From contig JADKFX010000001.1 of NCBI GenBank assembly GCA_016717265.1, positions 3,732,501 through 3,796,500 on the forward strand: DNA of 64,000 bases, read 5' to 3'. The notes under the pieces were generated by a model, which searched no databases, had not been told where the DNA came from, and saw only the letters and a program-made list of their open reading frames with translations. The position numbers were made by a program, and so were the translations under genes. This document shows positions 9,583-19,632 of this stretch, one piece after another. Each line of letters opens with the position of its first letter. Position 1 is the first letter of the stretch. The stretch is from Saprospiraceae bacterium (GTDB taxonomy: Bacteria > Bacteroidota > Bacteroidia > Chitinophagales > Saprospiraceae).

Positions 9583-10443
9583 ATATGCTTTAAATATTTT
9601 GGATTCTTTTAAAATAGATCTAATTCCAAATTTCTCAAAGATAATAAATTCAACATCTACTAAACTCCTAAAAAACAAATTGAATACCCTATTGTTTGAA
9701 ACTTTCGATTAATAAATAAAATGTGCATCCTGAAAATTTAATCAAAATAACTTGACTCCTGGATGGTTATTAGAACCACCGATTAAATAAATTCTAACAA
9801 ATTATGCATTAGACCTATTTTGGATACCATTTCACAGTTCTATATTGTATTCACTCTTTGATCATTAGATTAAATATTCCCGAGCCAAGATTATATAATA
9901 AATATTAAACAAATTCTTAACTATTATAGGTATTCTCCTGGACAGAGTTCCTAGGTACAATGAATTCGTAAAATTTCAATGCATTTACCAAAACAATAGG
10001 ATTTATCAAAAAACCTTTCTTGCATTCAAAACCACGATGAATTCACTTATAAAAAAGCTAATTTTCAAATATCGAATCGTTTTGCTTGCAATTTTTTACA
10101 AATTAAATAAATACAAATATTACCAAAAACAAACATGATGATTCTTACTGAATCGATAAATTCACAAGCAAATTACCAATTATTTTCTAGAGAATACGCC
10201 AGAGAATAAACGTAAATCAACATACAATTTCCTATATATTAGAAATTCCAAATCTCAAACTTAAGGTATGGAATATTAATAATTTTATAATCCTTAGCAA
10301 AAATTAGTTTTGAATTACAAATACGATTTTTCATTCCATAAGCTATTGTTAGAAATTACATACGATAAAAAAGAAGAAAATAATATAAACGCTGAAACAA
10401 CTTAGAATTAATAGAGTAGATTTGTACTAATTCAAATTTAAAT
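9583..10443. other. Intergenic region between divergent genes
   Basis: About 860 AT-rich bases between the fadN-like gene and the AI-2E transporter gene. Apart from the promoter box at 10417-10424, no RNA gene, repeat or coding remnant was recognised. Confidence 0.5.
10417..10424 (+). promoter_or_regulatory. Candidate -7 box for the AI-2E transporter gene
   Basis: TAGATTTG matches the Bacteroidota consensus TAnnTTTG and ends 19 bases before the ATG at 10444, implying a very short leader. No obvious -33 TTG was found at the usual spacing. Confidence 0.45.
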
Positions 10444-11532
10444 ATGATTATATCCTCTATATCCATTATCAAAAAACTAATTATTCTCTTTCTGGTCATT
10501 GCTGGCCTTTATTTCGCTAAAGACTTTTTAATACCCTTATCCATAGGTGCTGTATTGGCTACTCTTTTGCTGCCATTTTCCAATTGGCTTGAATCAAAGA
10601 AAATTCCCAGAGGATTAGCTGCTTTTTGTTCTGTTCTTGTAATTATCTTTCTGATCGGCTTTGTATTTGCATTAATTGGCTGGCAAGTAGCGGAACTCAC
10701 CAATGATATAACTTTAATTAAAGAAAAAGCAATGGAGTCCATAAATCGAATTCAGGAATTTATTTTTAATCATTTAGGGATCTCCGCGGAACAACAATCT
10801 CAGGTATTAAAAGACCAACAACCTTCCATGAATGGTATTTTATCTCAATTAGCAGGTTCTACACTTTCTATTTTTACTTCCATGATCTTAGTTCTTGTAT
10901 ATATTTCTTTTCTACTGTACTACCGTCGCCATATTAAACAATTTATTCTTCAACTCTCACCAATTTCTGAACGAGCAGAGATGGAACAAGTAGTTTTAAA
11001 TGCAACCCATGTATCACAACAATATTTGTTAGGGCTTGCAAAAATGATTGTCTGCTTATGGATTATGTATAGCATTGGTTTTTCAGTAGTAGGAGTTGAA
11101 AGCGCTATCTTTTTTGCAATCCTTTGCGGACTGCTTGAAATCGTACCCTATATCGGCAATATAACCGGTACAACTTTAACCGTATTTGTAGCAGCTGTTC
11201 ATGGGGCGAGTTTCCCTTTATTGGGTGGCATCGTTGTAACGTATGCAATTGTTCAACTTATTCAAGGTTGGATACTTGAACCTATAATTTTAGGTCCTCA
11301 AGTTAAAATCAACCCTTTATTTACAATCATTTCGTTAGTAATGGGGGAATTAATTTGGGGAATTCCAGGCATCATTCTAGCAATTCCATTAATTGCTATG
11401 TTCAAAATAGTTTGTGACCATATTGATTCATTAAAACCAATCGGATTTCTAATTGGAGAATTAGAAACTAAGAAATCCGAATTAAGCTATGTAAAGAAAC
11501 TAAAAAACTGGTATAAAAGGAAATTCAATTAA
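10444..11532 (+). CDS. AI-2E family transporter (PerM-like)
   Basis: The product has 362 residues and is very hydrophobic, with an N-terminal pair of TM segments, a soluble loop at about residues 65-130 (LTNDITLIKEKAMESI), and a block of C-terminal helices including CGLLEIVPYIGNITG and PLFTIISLVMGELIWGIPG. The latter two are typical of the AI-2E/UPF0118 exporter family. Members have been linked to export of autoinducer-2 or to Na+/H+ antiport, so the substrate is open. The Lys-rich tail (LKNWYKRKFN) is cytoplasmic-looking. It is transcribed with, or just ahead of, the Na/Pi cotransporter gene. Confidence 0.88.
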   Translation: MIISSISIIKKLIILFLVIAGLYFAKDFLIPLSIGAVLATLLLPFSNWLESKKIPRGLAAFCSVLVIIFLIGFVFALIGWQVAELTNDITLIKEKAMESINRIQEFIFNHLGISAEQQSQVLKDQQPSMNGILSQLAGSTLSIFTSMILVLVYISFLLYYRRHIKQFILQLSPISERAEMEQVVLNATHVSQQYLLGLAKMIVCLWIMYSIGFSVVGVESAIFFAILCGLLEIVPYIGNITGTTLTVFVAAVHGASFPLLGGIVVTYAIVQLIQGWILEPIILGPQVKINPLFTIISLVMGELIWGIPGIILAIPLIAMFKIVCDHIDSLKPIGFLIGELETKKSELSYVKKLKNWYKRKFN

Positions 11533-11574
11533 ATGGACTTAAATAATAGTTCCAATCCTAAATAAATAAACGAT

Positions 11575-11582
11575 TAAATTTG
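11575..11582 (+). promoter_or_regulatory. Candidate -7 box for the Na/Pi cotransporter gene
   Basis: TAAATTTG matches TAnnTTTG and lies about 80 bases before the ATG at 11663 in the gap after the AI-2E gene. AT-rich context makes chance matches fairly likely. Confidence 0.3.
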
Positions 11583-11662
11583 AGTATAGTATTTCAAATT
11601 TATAAATCAAAATATATAAATTGTATAGTCGACATCAAGCATTAAAATAAGCAATTAATTCC

Positions 11663-13345
11663 ATGGATATTTTTACAAATTTAATGAAATTAGCTGGAGG
11701 AATCGGACTATTCCTTTTTGCTATGTATCTATTAGAAGAATCTTTGAAAAATCTTTCTGGACGGAATTTCAAAATATTTTTACAACGAATCACTAAAAAC
11801 CGTTTTGGTGCTGTAACTGGGGGCGCCATCGTTACAGCAATACTACAGAGCAGTTCTATGGTTTCATTAATGGTGCTAGCATTTGTTGGAGCTGGTGTCT
11901 TTACAATGAAAAATGCAATGTCCATTATTCTAGGTGCAAATCTTGGAACCACTATTGATAGTTGGTTAGTAGCTACTTTAGGATTTAAAGTAAATATCGA
12001 AGTAGCCGCATATCCAGCAGTTTGTATCGGTGGTTTATTGCTTATGTTGCTTGGCCATAAAAAATCATATAAATATATATCCTATTTTCTCTTTGGTTTT
12101 GGCTTGCTTTTTATTGGGCTTTCTTTTATGAAAACAGCAATGGAAGAACAGGTGAAAGCATTTGATTTTTCACAATATGCCAATATGTCTCTTTATGTAT
12201 TTTTAATTATAGGATTTCTTATCACGCTTGTAGTCCAATCAAGTTCAGTTACGATGGCACTTACTTTGAGTGCACTTCATGCAGGTGCATTAAACTTCCC
12301 CCAAGCTGCTGCATTAGTGTTAGGGTCTGAAGCTGGTACTACTATAAAAATTATATTAGGCTCCTTAGGTGGTACTGCTTCCAAAAAAAGGGTTGCCTTA
12401 GGCAATTTTTTATTTAATGTAGTCCTCACAATTCTTGCCTTCATTTTTTTGAAACCCATATTATTGTTAATTACTGAAGTTTTTAATTTCAAAGATCCTT
12501 TAATCGGTTTAGTTACATTTTCCAGTCTTGTAAATCTATTTGCTATTTTTCTTTTTTTACCATTTCTAAACCCCTATACTAAACTATTAGAATGGTTTTT
12601 CAAAGATACAGATGCATCTGCTGCTGCTTTTCTTGGAGATGCAAATGTAAATGAGCCAGAATCATCGTTGGATTTAATTCGAAAAGAAATCGATTATTTT
12701 ATCCATAATTCCATACTATTTAATATATCACAATTTGAAATTGACACAACTATAATTTCAGAATATCCTGAATTCAATAATAAAAACTTGAAACGAAATT
12801 TTTCCGAAAAACTACCTGAAGAAAAGTATCAATTTCTAAAACAACTTCAAGGTGAAATACAAATGTTTTACCTTGCTCTAAGGGTAAAATTACAAGGTGA
12901 GTATAATTCGGAATTAAATCAACTAATTTCTGCGGTAAGAAGTGCAATGCATGCCGTAAAAAGTATGAAAGATATTGGAAGTAATATTAATAACTTAATG
13001 CGATCTTCTAAAGATATTAAATTTGAATTCTTCTTACATCATCAAAATGAAACTAAAAAATTATATTTCCAATTAAATGAACTCATGCGTAAAGAAAAAA
13101 CTGCGAATTTTAAAATTTTAAGAAACATTTACAATGATATTCAAAATAACTATAGTACAGCCCTAAATGAATTCTATAAAAAAGCACAAACTGCTCCTTT
13201 AGAGGATTTGGACTTAACCACCGCTATTAATTTTAATCGGGAATTATTCACTGCAAACAAAGCCATGTTGATGGCTATTAAGGACTTTCTTTTAGACGAA
13301 AAACAAGCAGATGAATTCAATGAGGTTCCAATTTACATGACCTAA
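11663..13345 (+). CDS. Na/Pi cotransporter family protein with PhoU-like tail
   Basis: The product has 560 residues. Two inverted-repeat transport halves each hold the family's QSSS signature: TAILQSSSMVSLMVLAF at about residue 57 and TLVVQSSSVTMALTLSAL at about residue 190. The membrane part ends near residue 310. The remainder is a helical, charged domain resembling PhoU (for example SAVRSAMHAVKSMKDIG), as in bacterial NptA/YjbB proteins. It should move phosphate with sodium across the inner membrane, probably with feedback from the PhoU-like tail. No pho operon genes are adjacent. Confidence 0.9.
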   Translation: MDIFTNLMKLAGGIGLFLFAMYLLEESLKNLSGRNFKIFLQRITKNRFGAVTGGAIVTAILQSSSMVSLMVLAFVGAGVFTMKNAMSIILGANLGTTIDSWLVATLGFKVNIEVAAYPAVCIGGLLLMLLGHKKSYKYISYFLFGFGLLFIGLSFMKTAMEEQVKAFDFSQYANMSLYVFLIIGFLITLVVQSSSVTMALTLSALHAGALNFPQAAALVLGSEAGTTIKIILGSLGGTASKKRVALGNFLFNVVLTILAFIFLKPILLLITEVFNFKDPLIGLVTFSSLVNLFAIFLFLPFLNPYTKLLEWFFKDTDASAAAFLGDANVNEPESSLDLIRKEIDYFIHNSILFNISQFEIDTTIISEYPEFNNKNLKRNFSEKLPEEKYQFLKQLQGEIQMFYLALRVKLQGEYNSELNQLISAVRSAMHAVKSMKDIGSNINNLMRSSKDIKFEFFLHHQNETKKLYFQLNELMRKEKTANFKILRNIYNDIQNNYSTALNEFYKKAQTAPLEDLDLTTAINFNRELFTANKAMLMAIKDFLLDEKQADEFNEVPIYMT

Positions 13346-13405
13346 TATATTATTCCAGAATCAATAAAATAGTTTTACTGAATTTGATAATGAAAATATT
13401 AAATA

Positions 13406-14884
13406 TCACAGTTTAAATAATTTGAAAACCTGAGAATTAAGTTTTAAATAATAAATACCAGATGCTAAATTTGAAATTTGAATTATTTGATTCGTAGTTC
13501 CATCTAACACTTTTACACCTGCAAATGAAAAAATCTCAAAAAATGATTCTTTTGAAGTTTGTGTAACAAAGATATAATCCTGGGATGGATTTGGATATAT
13601 TTGAATTTTAAAATTTGTCCCGGAAACTAAATGTGAATCTGTATTCACTACACCACCATATTCAATAGCACCTATTGAACGAGCAGATACTGAAAATGGA
13701 TTTCCATAAAAATCATACACGGGTTCCGCCACATTTGCAGCATTTGCGATAGCCGAACTTCCAGCTTTTAACGTAAAATCAAAATTACTTGTGTCTTTAA
13801 ACATAGGACTATTTGAACCAAAATTCATTGGATTACGATCTTTGATTGCATCTAAATCAGGGGTATCCCAATAAGGACCATTAAATGAAGCATTGAAGAT
13901 ACTATAGTAGATGTTTTTAAGAAAGGTAACAGATCCAGTTGCTTGAATACTACCATTAAAATATGCCGAACTGCCAAAAGCAAAAATATTATTTTCAACT
14001 CTATTTCTGAAAAGTTTTGGATATAGAACACTTGTGGTAAGAAATCTCAGGGTTGCTTGAGAACAATTATAAAACGTATTATTTACTATTTTACAATCTG
14101 TTGCTGAGGATAAGGAAACGCCCCGATATCCTCCTATTACAAGATTCGAATAAAATTTCAAATTTTTTACTTCGAAACTATCATTGACGCAATAAAATTG
14201 GGCTCCGGTATCGCCTCCTAATTCAAAAGCTACCCAAGGAGCTTTTGATGCATTCATAAAAATATTCCGCTGCATCGTTATATTCGACGCTCCACCTTTG
14301 ATATGTCCCCCTGTAAGACAATTTACTATTAAATTTCCACTAATGATACCATCATGACAAACATTAAAATCCATAGCACTACAAACAGGAAAATCCCTAA
14401 ACACATTATTTGTAACTTCAAAATTATCCACACCACCAAATTTAAAAGCAGCTATCGCTGAAGGATCTGTCACGTCTGAAAAATAACAACTATCTACTTT
14501 TATGTTGTTTGATTGAGTGAAACAACTACCACCATTATCCACACTAAAAAGTCTTGCAGGATACTTTACATTAGCTTTAAAATTTAGAAACTCAAATTTG
14601 ATATACTCGCAACTTACAAACTGCCAACCACCAGAGATATCAATGAGGTCATTCTCAAATCTTCGAATAACAATCCAATTTCCCGGACTTCCTTTCAAAA
14701 ATGAAATAAGTTGATACCCAGCATATGAACCCTTATGTAAATATACGGTATCTCCCGGATGAATTACACCCGCTTTTACTGCAGGTTCAATATTTGAAAA
14801 GGTTTGGCCTGGCCCAAGATGAACCTGAGCATTTATAAAGTTAAAAAAAATAGTACAATACATGGCAATGAATCCTAATTTCAT
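13406..14884 (-). CDS. Secreted right-handed beta-helix protein with type IX sorting domain
   Basis: The product has 492 residues. A signal peptide (MKLGFIAMYCTIFFNFINAQ) is followed by repeated short strands with Asn/Gly turns (NVFRDFPVC, NLIVNCLTGGHI, NTFYNCSQATLRF), the pattern of parallel beta-helix (PbH1) proteins such as pectate-lyase-like enzymes. The last 75 residues are a Por secretion (T9SS type A) tail: IYPNPSQDYIFVT, then GVKVLDG and LASGIYYLKLN. It is therefore predicted to cross the outer membrane by the type IX system. No polysaccharide-lyase catalytic motif was recognised, so binding or degradation of a glycan is only a possibility. Confidence 0.8.
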   Translation of the reverse strand: MKLGFIAMYCTIFFNFINAQVHLGPGQTFSNIEPAVKAGVIHPGDTVYLHKGSYAGYQLISFLKGSPGNWIVIRRFENDLIDISGGWQFVSCEYIKFEFLNFKANVKYPARLFSVDNGGSCFTQSNNIKVDSCYFSDVTDPSAIAAFKFGGVDNFEVTNNVFRDFPVCSAMDFNVCHDGIISGNLIVNCLTGGHIKGGASNITMQRNIFMNASKAPWVAFELGGDTGAQFYCVNDSFEVKNLKFYSNLVIGGYRGVSLSSATDCKIVNNTFYNCSQATLRFLTTSVLYPKLFRNRVENNIFAFGSSAYFNGSIQATGSVTFLKNIYYSIFNASFNGPYWDTPDLDAIKDRNPMNFGSNSPMFKDTSNFDFTLKAGSSAIANAANVAEPVYDFYGNPFSVSARSIGAIEYGGVVNTDSHLVSGTNFKIQIYPNPSQDYIFVTQTSKESFFEIFSFAGVKVLDGTTNQIIQISNLASGIYYLKLNSQVFKLFKL

Positions 14885-15055
14885 AAATTTGGCAACTTAA
14901 ATTACAATAAAAAATTTATTCCATTACTTCCTGCTAGTAAAATATACTTCACATTCAACATTTAAAAAATATTCAAATAGCCTCGACGGGACTATAAATA
15001 GTTCAACAGAATGAACCCATTTACAGCCTGTAGATCTTTAAATTCTAAATCTAGC

Positions 15056-15442
15056 TTATTCCTCCTCTAAACTTGTATCGTTTAAAATTTCTTGCCCAAA
15101 TTGCAGCAAATACCCATTATTATCAAAAATACCAAATTCTCTCATATTCCAATCAAAGTCTTCAATTGGATATGCAATGTAAGTTTGCTCTTTTAGTAAT
15201 TCCCAAAGTGCATCAATATCTTCAATTACAAAATAAAATGATCCCGTAAATACCGGACCCCCAAAAGGGGTATGTTCATTTGGCCTGGAAACCATGATTT
15301 CAATAGCATTGTGATGTAAAACCGCCCAACCCCACTCATCATTGCGATCTGTACAACCAAAACCTAAGACCTCAGTATAAAATGCAATTGTCAAATCCAT
15401 TTCTGAGGTCCAAATCATTGGAGTCATTTTTTTGAATTTCAT
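15056..15442 (-). CDS. VOC-family (glyoxalase/bleomycin-resistance-like) protein
   Basis: The product has 128 residues, one vicinal-oxygen-chelate unit. It starts MKFKKMTPMIWTSEMDLTIAFY, followed by VLGF, and later has the paired strand YFVIEDIDALWELL and the C-terminal FGIFDNNGYLLQFGQE, where the last Glu is the usual metal ligand. The substrate is unknown; the family includes glyoxalases, dioxygenases and antibiotic-binding proteins. It stands alone. Confidence 0.8.
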   Translation of the reverse strand: MKFKKMTPMIWTSEMDLTIAFYTEVLGFGCTDRNDEWGWAVLHHNAIEIMVSRPNEHTPFGGPVFTGSFYFVIEDIDALWELLKEQTYIAYPIEDFDWNMREFGIFDNNGYLLQFGQEILNDTSLEEE

Positions 15443-16316
15443 ATCCTGATTTTTAATGCCTAACAGATAAATTGTTTCCTAATTAACTTTGAAATTAACG
15501 GACAAATATAATACCGATACTAAAGAAGAAGCCTCTTTTAATTTAGATTTATAATTCTTGCCTACGTCTGATTTTGCAAGGTTACAAAATATCGAACTGT
15601 AAAACTATTGACTAAGGCACAAATCTATTCACCCAAATGTTGCTCCATTTTTTGATTACCCATGATTATACTATCTCTTAAAATATCATTGCAAATTAAA
15701 AAGCACAAAAAAGTTGATAGTTATTTGGTTATAACAGACTAAAAGTCAATTGGTTTTTCTAGTATACCCCTGAAGCGTATCAAATATTTTAGAAAAGCCT
15801 TCAATATGAAGCTACAAATTCCTTTTATCTACCAATTTAAAAAAAACAAATAAAAATTTACAAATTAACCAGCATAGCAAACACTTTTTTAAATTATTTG
15901 CAGCTGAAAATTATTGTTCATTCCAATAAGTATATGGTCAATATATGGACTACTATATAAAATCTATAAGACGCCATGCAATATGCTCAATTTGCTAATT
16001 AACAATTTTCCAAACTACTCAATTCCAGAACCCAAATTTGATATTAAAGCAGATTTTCATCAAAATCAATATACAGCTAGTATAGTAAAAAGCTTACATA
16101 CCTATAAGAAATCTAGTTTCACTAAATCATCAAATAAATCACTATTGATCAGGAATCCAAAAGTTTTAATCTTTCGATAAAATTTTAAAATTAAAAATTC
16201 AGAAATCAGCGAAATAACTGCAAAAGGAAAAAAGGAGTATAAGTAGAAAAGACATGCCATCTTAAAAATGAAGAGTGCTGTTTCCTTATGACAAACTATC
16301 CCGGTTTCCTAAATTA
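15443..16316. other. Long AT-rich intergenic region
   Basis: About 870 bases with no convincing gene. An 88-codon open frame exists at 15914-16180 (plus strand) but its composition is Ser/Lys/Asn-rich without family signature, and I do not call it. No repeat or structured RNA was recognised. Confidence 0.5.
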
Positions 16317-16727
16317 TTACTGTTTATCAGCAAATTTGCCTGCTATATAAGCCATCGGGATATAGGCAACTACCAAATCCAAAACCGTAAACCAAATAGG
16401 TGAAGGAAGCATAAAAATATTTGTAATTCCTCCAATCAAGAAAAAAACACCTATACCCATTGCATAGATCATCTTTTGACGAATGGCCATTTTCGCAGCA
16501 ATAAAGGCACCTACAAAAGTTCCAAAAGCATGAGCCAAAAAAGGAAAGATAAAATGTTTTGGTTGGAATAAATGCATGGATGCTTTTAAGCCCTCCATTG
16601 TTGTAACATCAGCTCCGTCAGGAGGCGGTATAATGGAACCACTCACCATGATGAATCCCATATTTACAACACTTCCTAAAATGGCGCCGACTACTACGGC
16701 TAAAATGTTTCTTAAAATTGGATTCAT
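16317..16727 (-). CDS. Small four-TM membrane protein of unknown function
   Basis: The ATG at 16727 (MNPILRNIL) is preferred over an upstream TTG at 16733. The 136 residues contain four hydrophobic helices: ILAVVVGAILGSVVNMGFIM, FPFLAHAFGTFVGAFIAAKM, MIYAMGIGVFFLIGGITNIF, and TVLDLVVAYIPMAYIAGKF. Glycine-zipper spacing in helices 1 and 2 suggests tight packing. No named family was recognised with confidence; similar small membrane proteins are common in Bacteroidota. It appears to be monocistronic with its own promoter box upstream. Confidence 0.7.
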   Translation of the reverse strand: MNPILRNILAVVVGAILGSVVNMGFIMVSGSIIPPPDGADVTTMEGLKASMHLFQPKHFIFPFLAHAFGTFVGAFIAAKMAIRQKMIYAMGIGVFFLIGGITNIFMLPSPIWFTVLDLVVAYIPMAYIAGKFADKQ

Positions 16728-16754
16728 AATCAATTAATTATTAGAATAAAGTTT

Positions 16755-16762
16755 CAAATTTA
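16755..16762 (-). promoter_or_regulatory. Candidate -7 box for the four-TM protein gene
   Basis: On the minus strand this reads TAAATTTG, a TAnnTTTG match, about 28 bases before the ATG at 16727. Confidence 0.35.
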
Positions 16763-16897
16763 AAGCAAAGTAATAAAAATATTATATTAATCATTTACTA
16801 ATAAAATAAGTAATTTTATTGTTTCTTAAATATAAACAATAAAATTAAAGAATCAAGAGTTTGTCAAGCAAAAATAAGATAAAGTTGACAACAACTA

Positions 16898-17494
16898 TCA
16901 AGAAATTTTCTTCCACATTTTAAGTTTCTCTCCGAATAAACAATACTGAATTTCAAAACTATCTGGTACCTCTTTTAGAAAACTAAAATAAGTAACTAAT
17001 TTAGTACCAATCGACATTGAATCAAGTTGCGTTTTAACATAATGCGAATACTCTAAATATAGATCTTTTCTTAATTCAATGGAAGCATCAATGCGATCCA
17101 AGGGAAAAATATTTTCAATGAAAGAATTAAAAAAATAAACTGCATCAAAGTTCTTAAAATCAATAGTATTAATATTTGAATTCGTAAAATATACGTTTGT
17201 CAAATTAAACTGCTTTGAAATTCTATTGGAAGTATTGAATAGATTCTTCCGCAGCTCGACACCATGAAAAGAAGCTTTTGTACAGGCGGCACCAATCATA
17301 CAAAATTTACCAGCACCAGAACCTACATCTAATACCTTTGTATCTTTACTATCCGCAAGATAATGTGCGGCAATCTTTGCAATTTCAATTGGTGTAAAAT
17401 GGAATTCAGATGCTTGCTTAATTTTTTTAGGATAAATTAAGTCAAACTCACTGTCCGATATATCTAAGTTTGATTTTAAATTTTTAAAAAGCAT
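16898..17494 (-). CDS. Class I SAM-dependent methyltransferase
   Basis: The product has 198 residues. A Rossmann SAM-binding motif I is visible as KVLDVGSGAGKF near residue 55, followed by an acidic residue after the second strand (HGVELRKN) and a motif-IV-like NFDAVYFFNSF. The family's usual length is 180-250 residues, so the gene looks complete. The substrate cannot be told; no neighbour points to a pathway. Confidence 0.75.
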   Translation of the reverse strand: MLFKNLKSNLDISDSEFDLIYPKKIKQASEFHFTPIEIAKIAAHYLADSKDTKVLDVGSGAGKFCMIGAACTKASFHGVELRKNLFNTSNRISKQFNLTNVYFTNSNINTIDFKNFDAVYFFNSFIENIFPLDRIDASIELRKDLYLEYSHYVKTQLDSMSIGTKLVTYFSFLKEVPDSFEIQYCLFGEKLKMWKKIS

Positions 17495-17732
17495 GCATTA
17501 AATGTTTTGATTCAAAAAAATAAAAAATCAAATTCAATTTCTGGTAATATCATGGTAATTTAATTCTTAACTTATAGATGCAATGGCATTTCTCAATTTG
17601 AAATTACCGTAGAAGTATTCAACATAAATAAAAATACAAAATAAATTAACGAAATTCAATACATCGAAATTATTAAAGTAAAAGAAACAAATTATTGCAT
17701 AAATTATGGACTCCAAATTCTTAATACCGGAA

Positions 17733-18173
17733 TTAATTATTCGGAGTTTCATCAAAACTTACCATCCAATTAATACCAAACTTGTCGGATAGCATCCCAA
17801 AATACGAACCCCAAAAAGTCTTGCTCATGGGCATGGTCGCATGGCCACCTTCAGAAAGGCCCTTATACAGTTTGTCCGCTTCTTGTGCACTTTCTGTATT
17901 TACAGAAATAGAAAAATTGTTACCATGTATAAAATTAGATGCCCAGGGTCCACCAATATCACTGCCCATAAGCATGGTTTCACTACTAATCGGTAATGAA
18001 ATATGCATAATTTTTTCACCAAACTCCTCCGTCAATGGTGGCACTCCTTCTTGTGGAGGCATATCCTTAAATCTTCCAGTATATGGAAATTCTCCACCGA
18101 AAATCGATTTGTAAAAATTAAATGCTTCAAGGCAATTGCCGTTAAATGTAAGGTAAACGTTTACTATAGCCAT
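17733..18173 (-). CDS. PhnB-like VOC family protein
   Basis: The product has 146 residues with the typical PhnB/3-demethylubiquinone-like layout: VYLTFNGNCLEAFNFYKSIF at the start, EKIMHISLPI, LMGSDIGGP, then FSISVNTESAQEADKLYKGL and the ending FWGSYFGMLSDKFGINWMVSF. Function is unassigned in the family. The gene follows closely after a degraded fragment of another gene at 18189-18350. Confidence 0.85.
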   Translation of the reverse strand: MAIVNVYLTFNGNCLEAFNFYKSIFGGEFPYTGRFKDMPPQEGVPPLTEEFGEKIMHISLPISSETMLMGSDIGGPWASNFIHGNNFSISVNTESAQEADKLYKGLSEGGHATMPMSKTFWGSYFGMLSDKFGINWMVSFDETPNN

Positions 18174-18188
18174 AAAAATAAAATTTTC

Positions 18189-18350
18189 TTATTGTTGCAA
18201 AATGCGCTTTAATTCATTTAATGCAAGTGGAAATGCGTTCATTTTCTTCTCATATTGAGACTTCCTTAATGAAGTATTTTGATAAAAGAAGCCCAAAAAT
18301 AATACCTGGTATTTGATATTTCCAGTATTTCTTATACTAAAATTATCAGG
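18189..18350 (-). pseudogene. Probable C-terminal remnant of an unidentified gene
   Basis: A 53-codon minus-strand frame without any start in place reads as protein-like text: FSIRNTGNIKYQVLFLGFFY, SLRKSQYEKKMN, and the ending ALNELKRILQQ before TAA. It ends 16 bases before the PhnB-like gene, the spacing expected of an operon neighbour. It looks like the 3' end of a gene that lost its front part. The remaining sequence up to 18630 shows nothing recognisable. The family was not identified. Confidence 0.4.
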
Positions 18351-18630
18351 TTAATGATATATAGCAATATTCGGATACTAGGTAGTGCCAAATCATAGGT
18401 TAGACAAAACCGCTAGCTGGAAACTAACCTTCCTCAAAAAGTGTTTAACATGCACAAACTATTAGAGTGCTACACTCGTGTCTAAGGTGAAAGCAATCAT
18501 CCTCTACTCACTATTTGTTACCGCTTCAAACCGAGAATTAAATGATGATAAGTCCTAGATATAGAAAATTGCAAACGAAAATCTTTGATTTGTTGGATTG
18601 AGTAAATTCAGCTTGTAACTCTGGCTCTTA

Positions 18631-19134
18631 CTACGTATAGAGATAGGGTTCATTATGATATGCCAAAATTCTAATGTTCTCTAAAACTCTTTTCATATAA
18701 ATTCTCCAGAAGGTTTTAGTAAATAACCAGTTTATTGGATACAGTAAATCAATATCAGAATGTAAAGCATAGGAATATTCGACTAATATTTTTTCCGGTT
18801 CAAGTTCTGTTGTTTTCCATTCACCTACAAATTTTGAAAACCCCAACATCCAGGACTGAAATTCACTAACTTCTATTTTCCAATATTGATTTTCAATTCG
18901 CTCAATAACTTTATCGTTAGAAGCCCAGCCTCCATTTTGAGTAAATGATTGGGCTACAAATACCTTTTTACTAAAACCGGGTTTACCCCAATTTTCATCA
19001 TCTGTGCAATGCGTGACTTTTGGCATTGGTCCGTATCCAGTATGCACTTTTGAAACATCACATAACATGGGCGTCTTAAAAGCCCGCTCTAAGGAGCAAT
19101 TATAAATAGTTGTAATTCTTGTTTTGGATATCAT
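18631..19134 (-). CDS. SRPBCC-fold (START/Bet v1-like) protein
   Basis: The product has 167 residues. It opens MISKTRITTIYNCSLERAFK, the usual first strand and helix of polyketide-cyclase/SRPBCC proteins, and ends with the long C-terminal helix (WLFTKTFWRIYMKRVLENI). Such proteins bind hydrophobic ligands in a helix-grip cavity. Ligand and pathway are unknown. Confidence 0.7.
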   Translation of the reverse strand: MISKTRITTIYNCSLERAFKTPMLCDVSKVHTGYGPMPKVTHCTDDENWGKPGFSKKVFVAQSFTQNGGWASNDKVIERIENQYWKIEVSEFQSWMLGFSKFVGEWKTTELEPEKILVEYSYALHSDIDLLYPINWLFTKTFWRIYMKRVLENIRILAYHNEPYLYT

Positions 19135-19168
19135 TTCTATGCCCTTTTTATTGTTTTACTTATTTCAT

Positions 19169-19344
19169 TTAGTTTGATGAAGTTCGAAATATTGCTTCAA
19201 ATTTCACTGGCATAAAACCCATCATAGAAATAAACGAATTTTTAGGTTTGACAGTATATTTTAACAATTCTTAATTTCACAATTCTCTCTTTCAATTTCT
19301 GAAATATTTACATTTTGCCAAAATTTTTGCACCCATAATGCTAA
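19169..19344 (-). pseudogene. Probable frameshifted gene remnant
   Basis: Two protein-like minus-strand pieces abut in different frames: WVQKFWQNVNISEIERENCE ends at a stop, and the shifted frame continues as LLKYTVKPKNSFISMMG and FMPVKFEAIFRTSSN to TAA, 34 bases before the SRPBCC gene. One indel would join them. The rest of the gap to 19632 shows only AT-rich sequence. No family was recognised, and chance cannot be excluded for so short a region. Confidence 0.35.
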
Positions 19345-19632
19345 CTAGACCTCATTTGTCAACCGAGTCAACAAACAAATTAACAGCATTCAACGATATA
19401 AACTAAACTCATTGTCAATAACAGCAAGCCAATTAATTGACGCTTTTATTCCCAAAACTCAAACAAATTAATAAAACGAGAAACAATAGAATTTTTTTGC
19501 TTCCATAAGTTACTTCATAGACTGAAATTCAGCATCCAACTGCAGGTCATGACTTTAAGCAAAAAAAAAATTAATGTCAAAAAGGAAAGGATGTTTTATT
19601 GTACAATTGTCTTTGAAGCTGAGTTACAATAA

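Noticed and set aside
15914..16180. 88-codon plus-strand open frame (MFIPISIWSIYG)
   Set aside because: No family signature, no promoter box, Ser/Lys/Asn-rich text typical of AT-rich non-coding sequence.
17567..17755. 62-codon minus-strand open frame
   Set aside because: It overlaps the end of the PhnB-like gene and reads as a low-complexity Phe/Ile/Asn-rich string without family features.
18360..18560. Slightly more GC-rich stretch considered as a tRNA or insertion-sequence fragment
   Set aside because: No cloverleaf, no inverted ends and no transposase-like translation could be made out.
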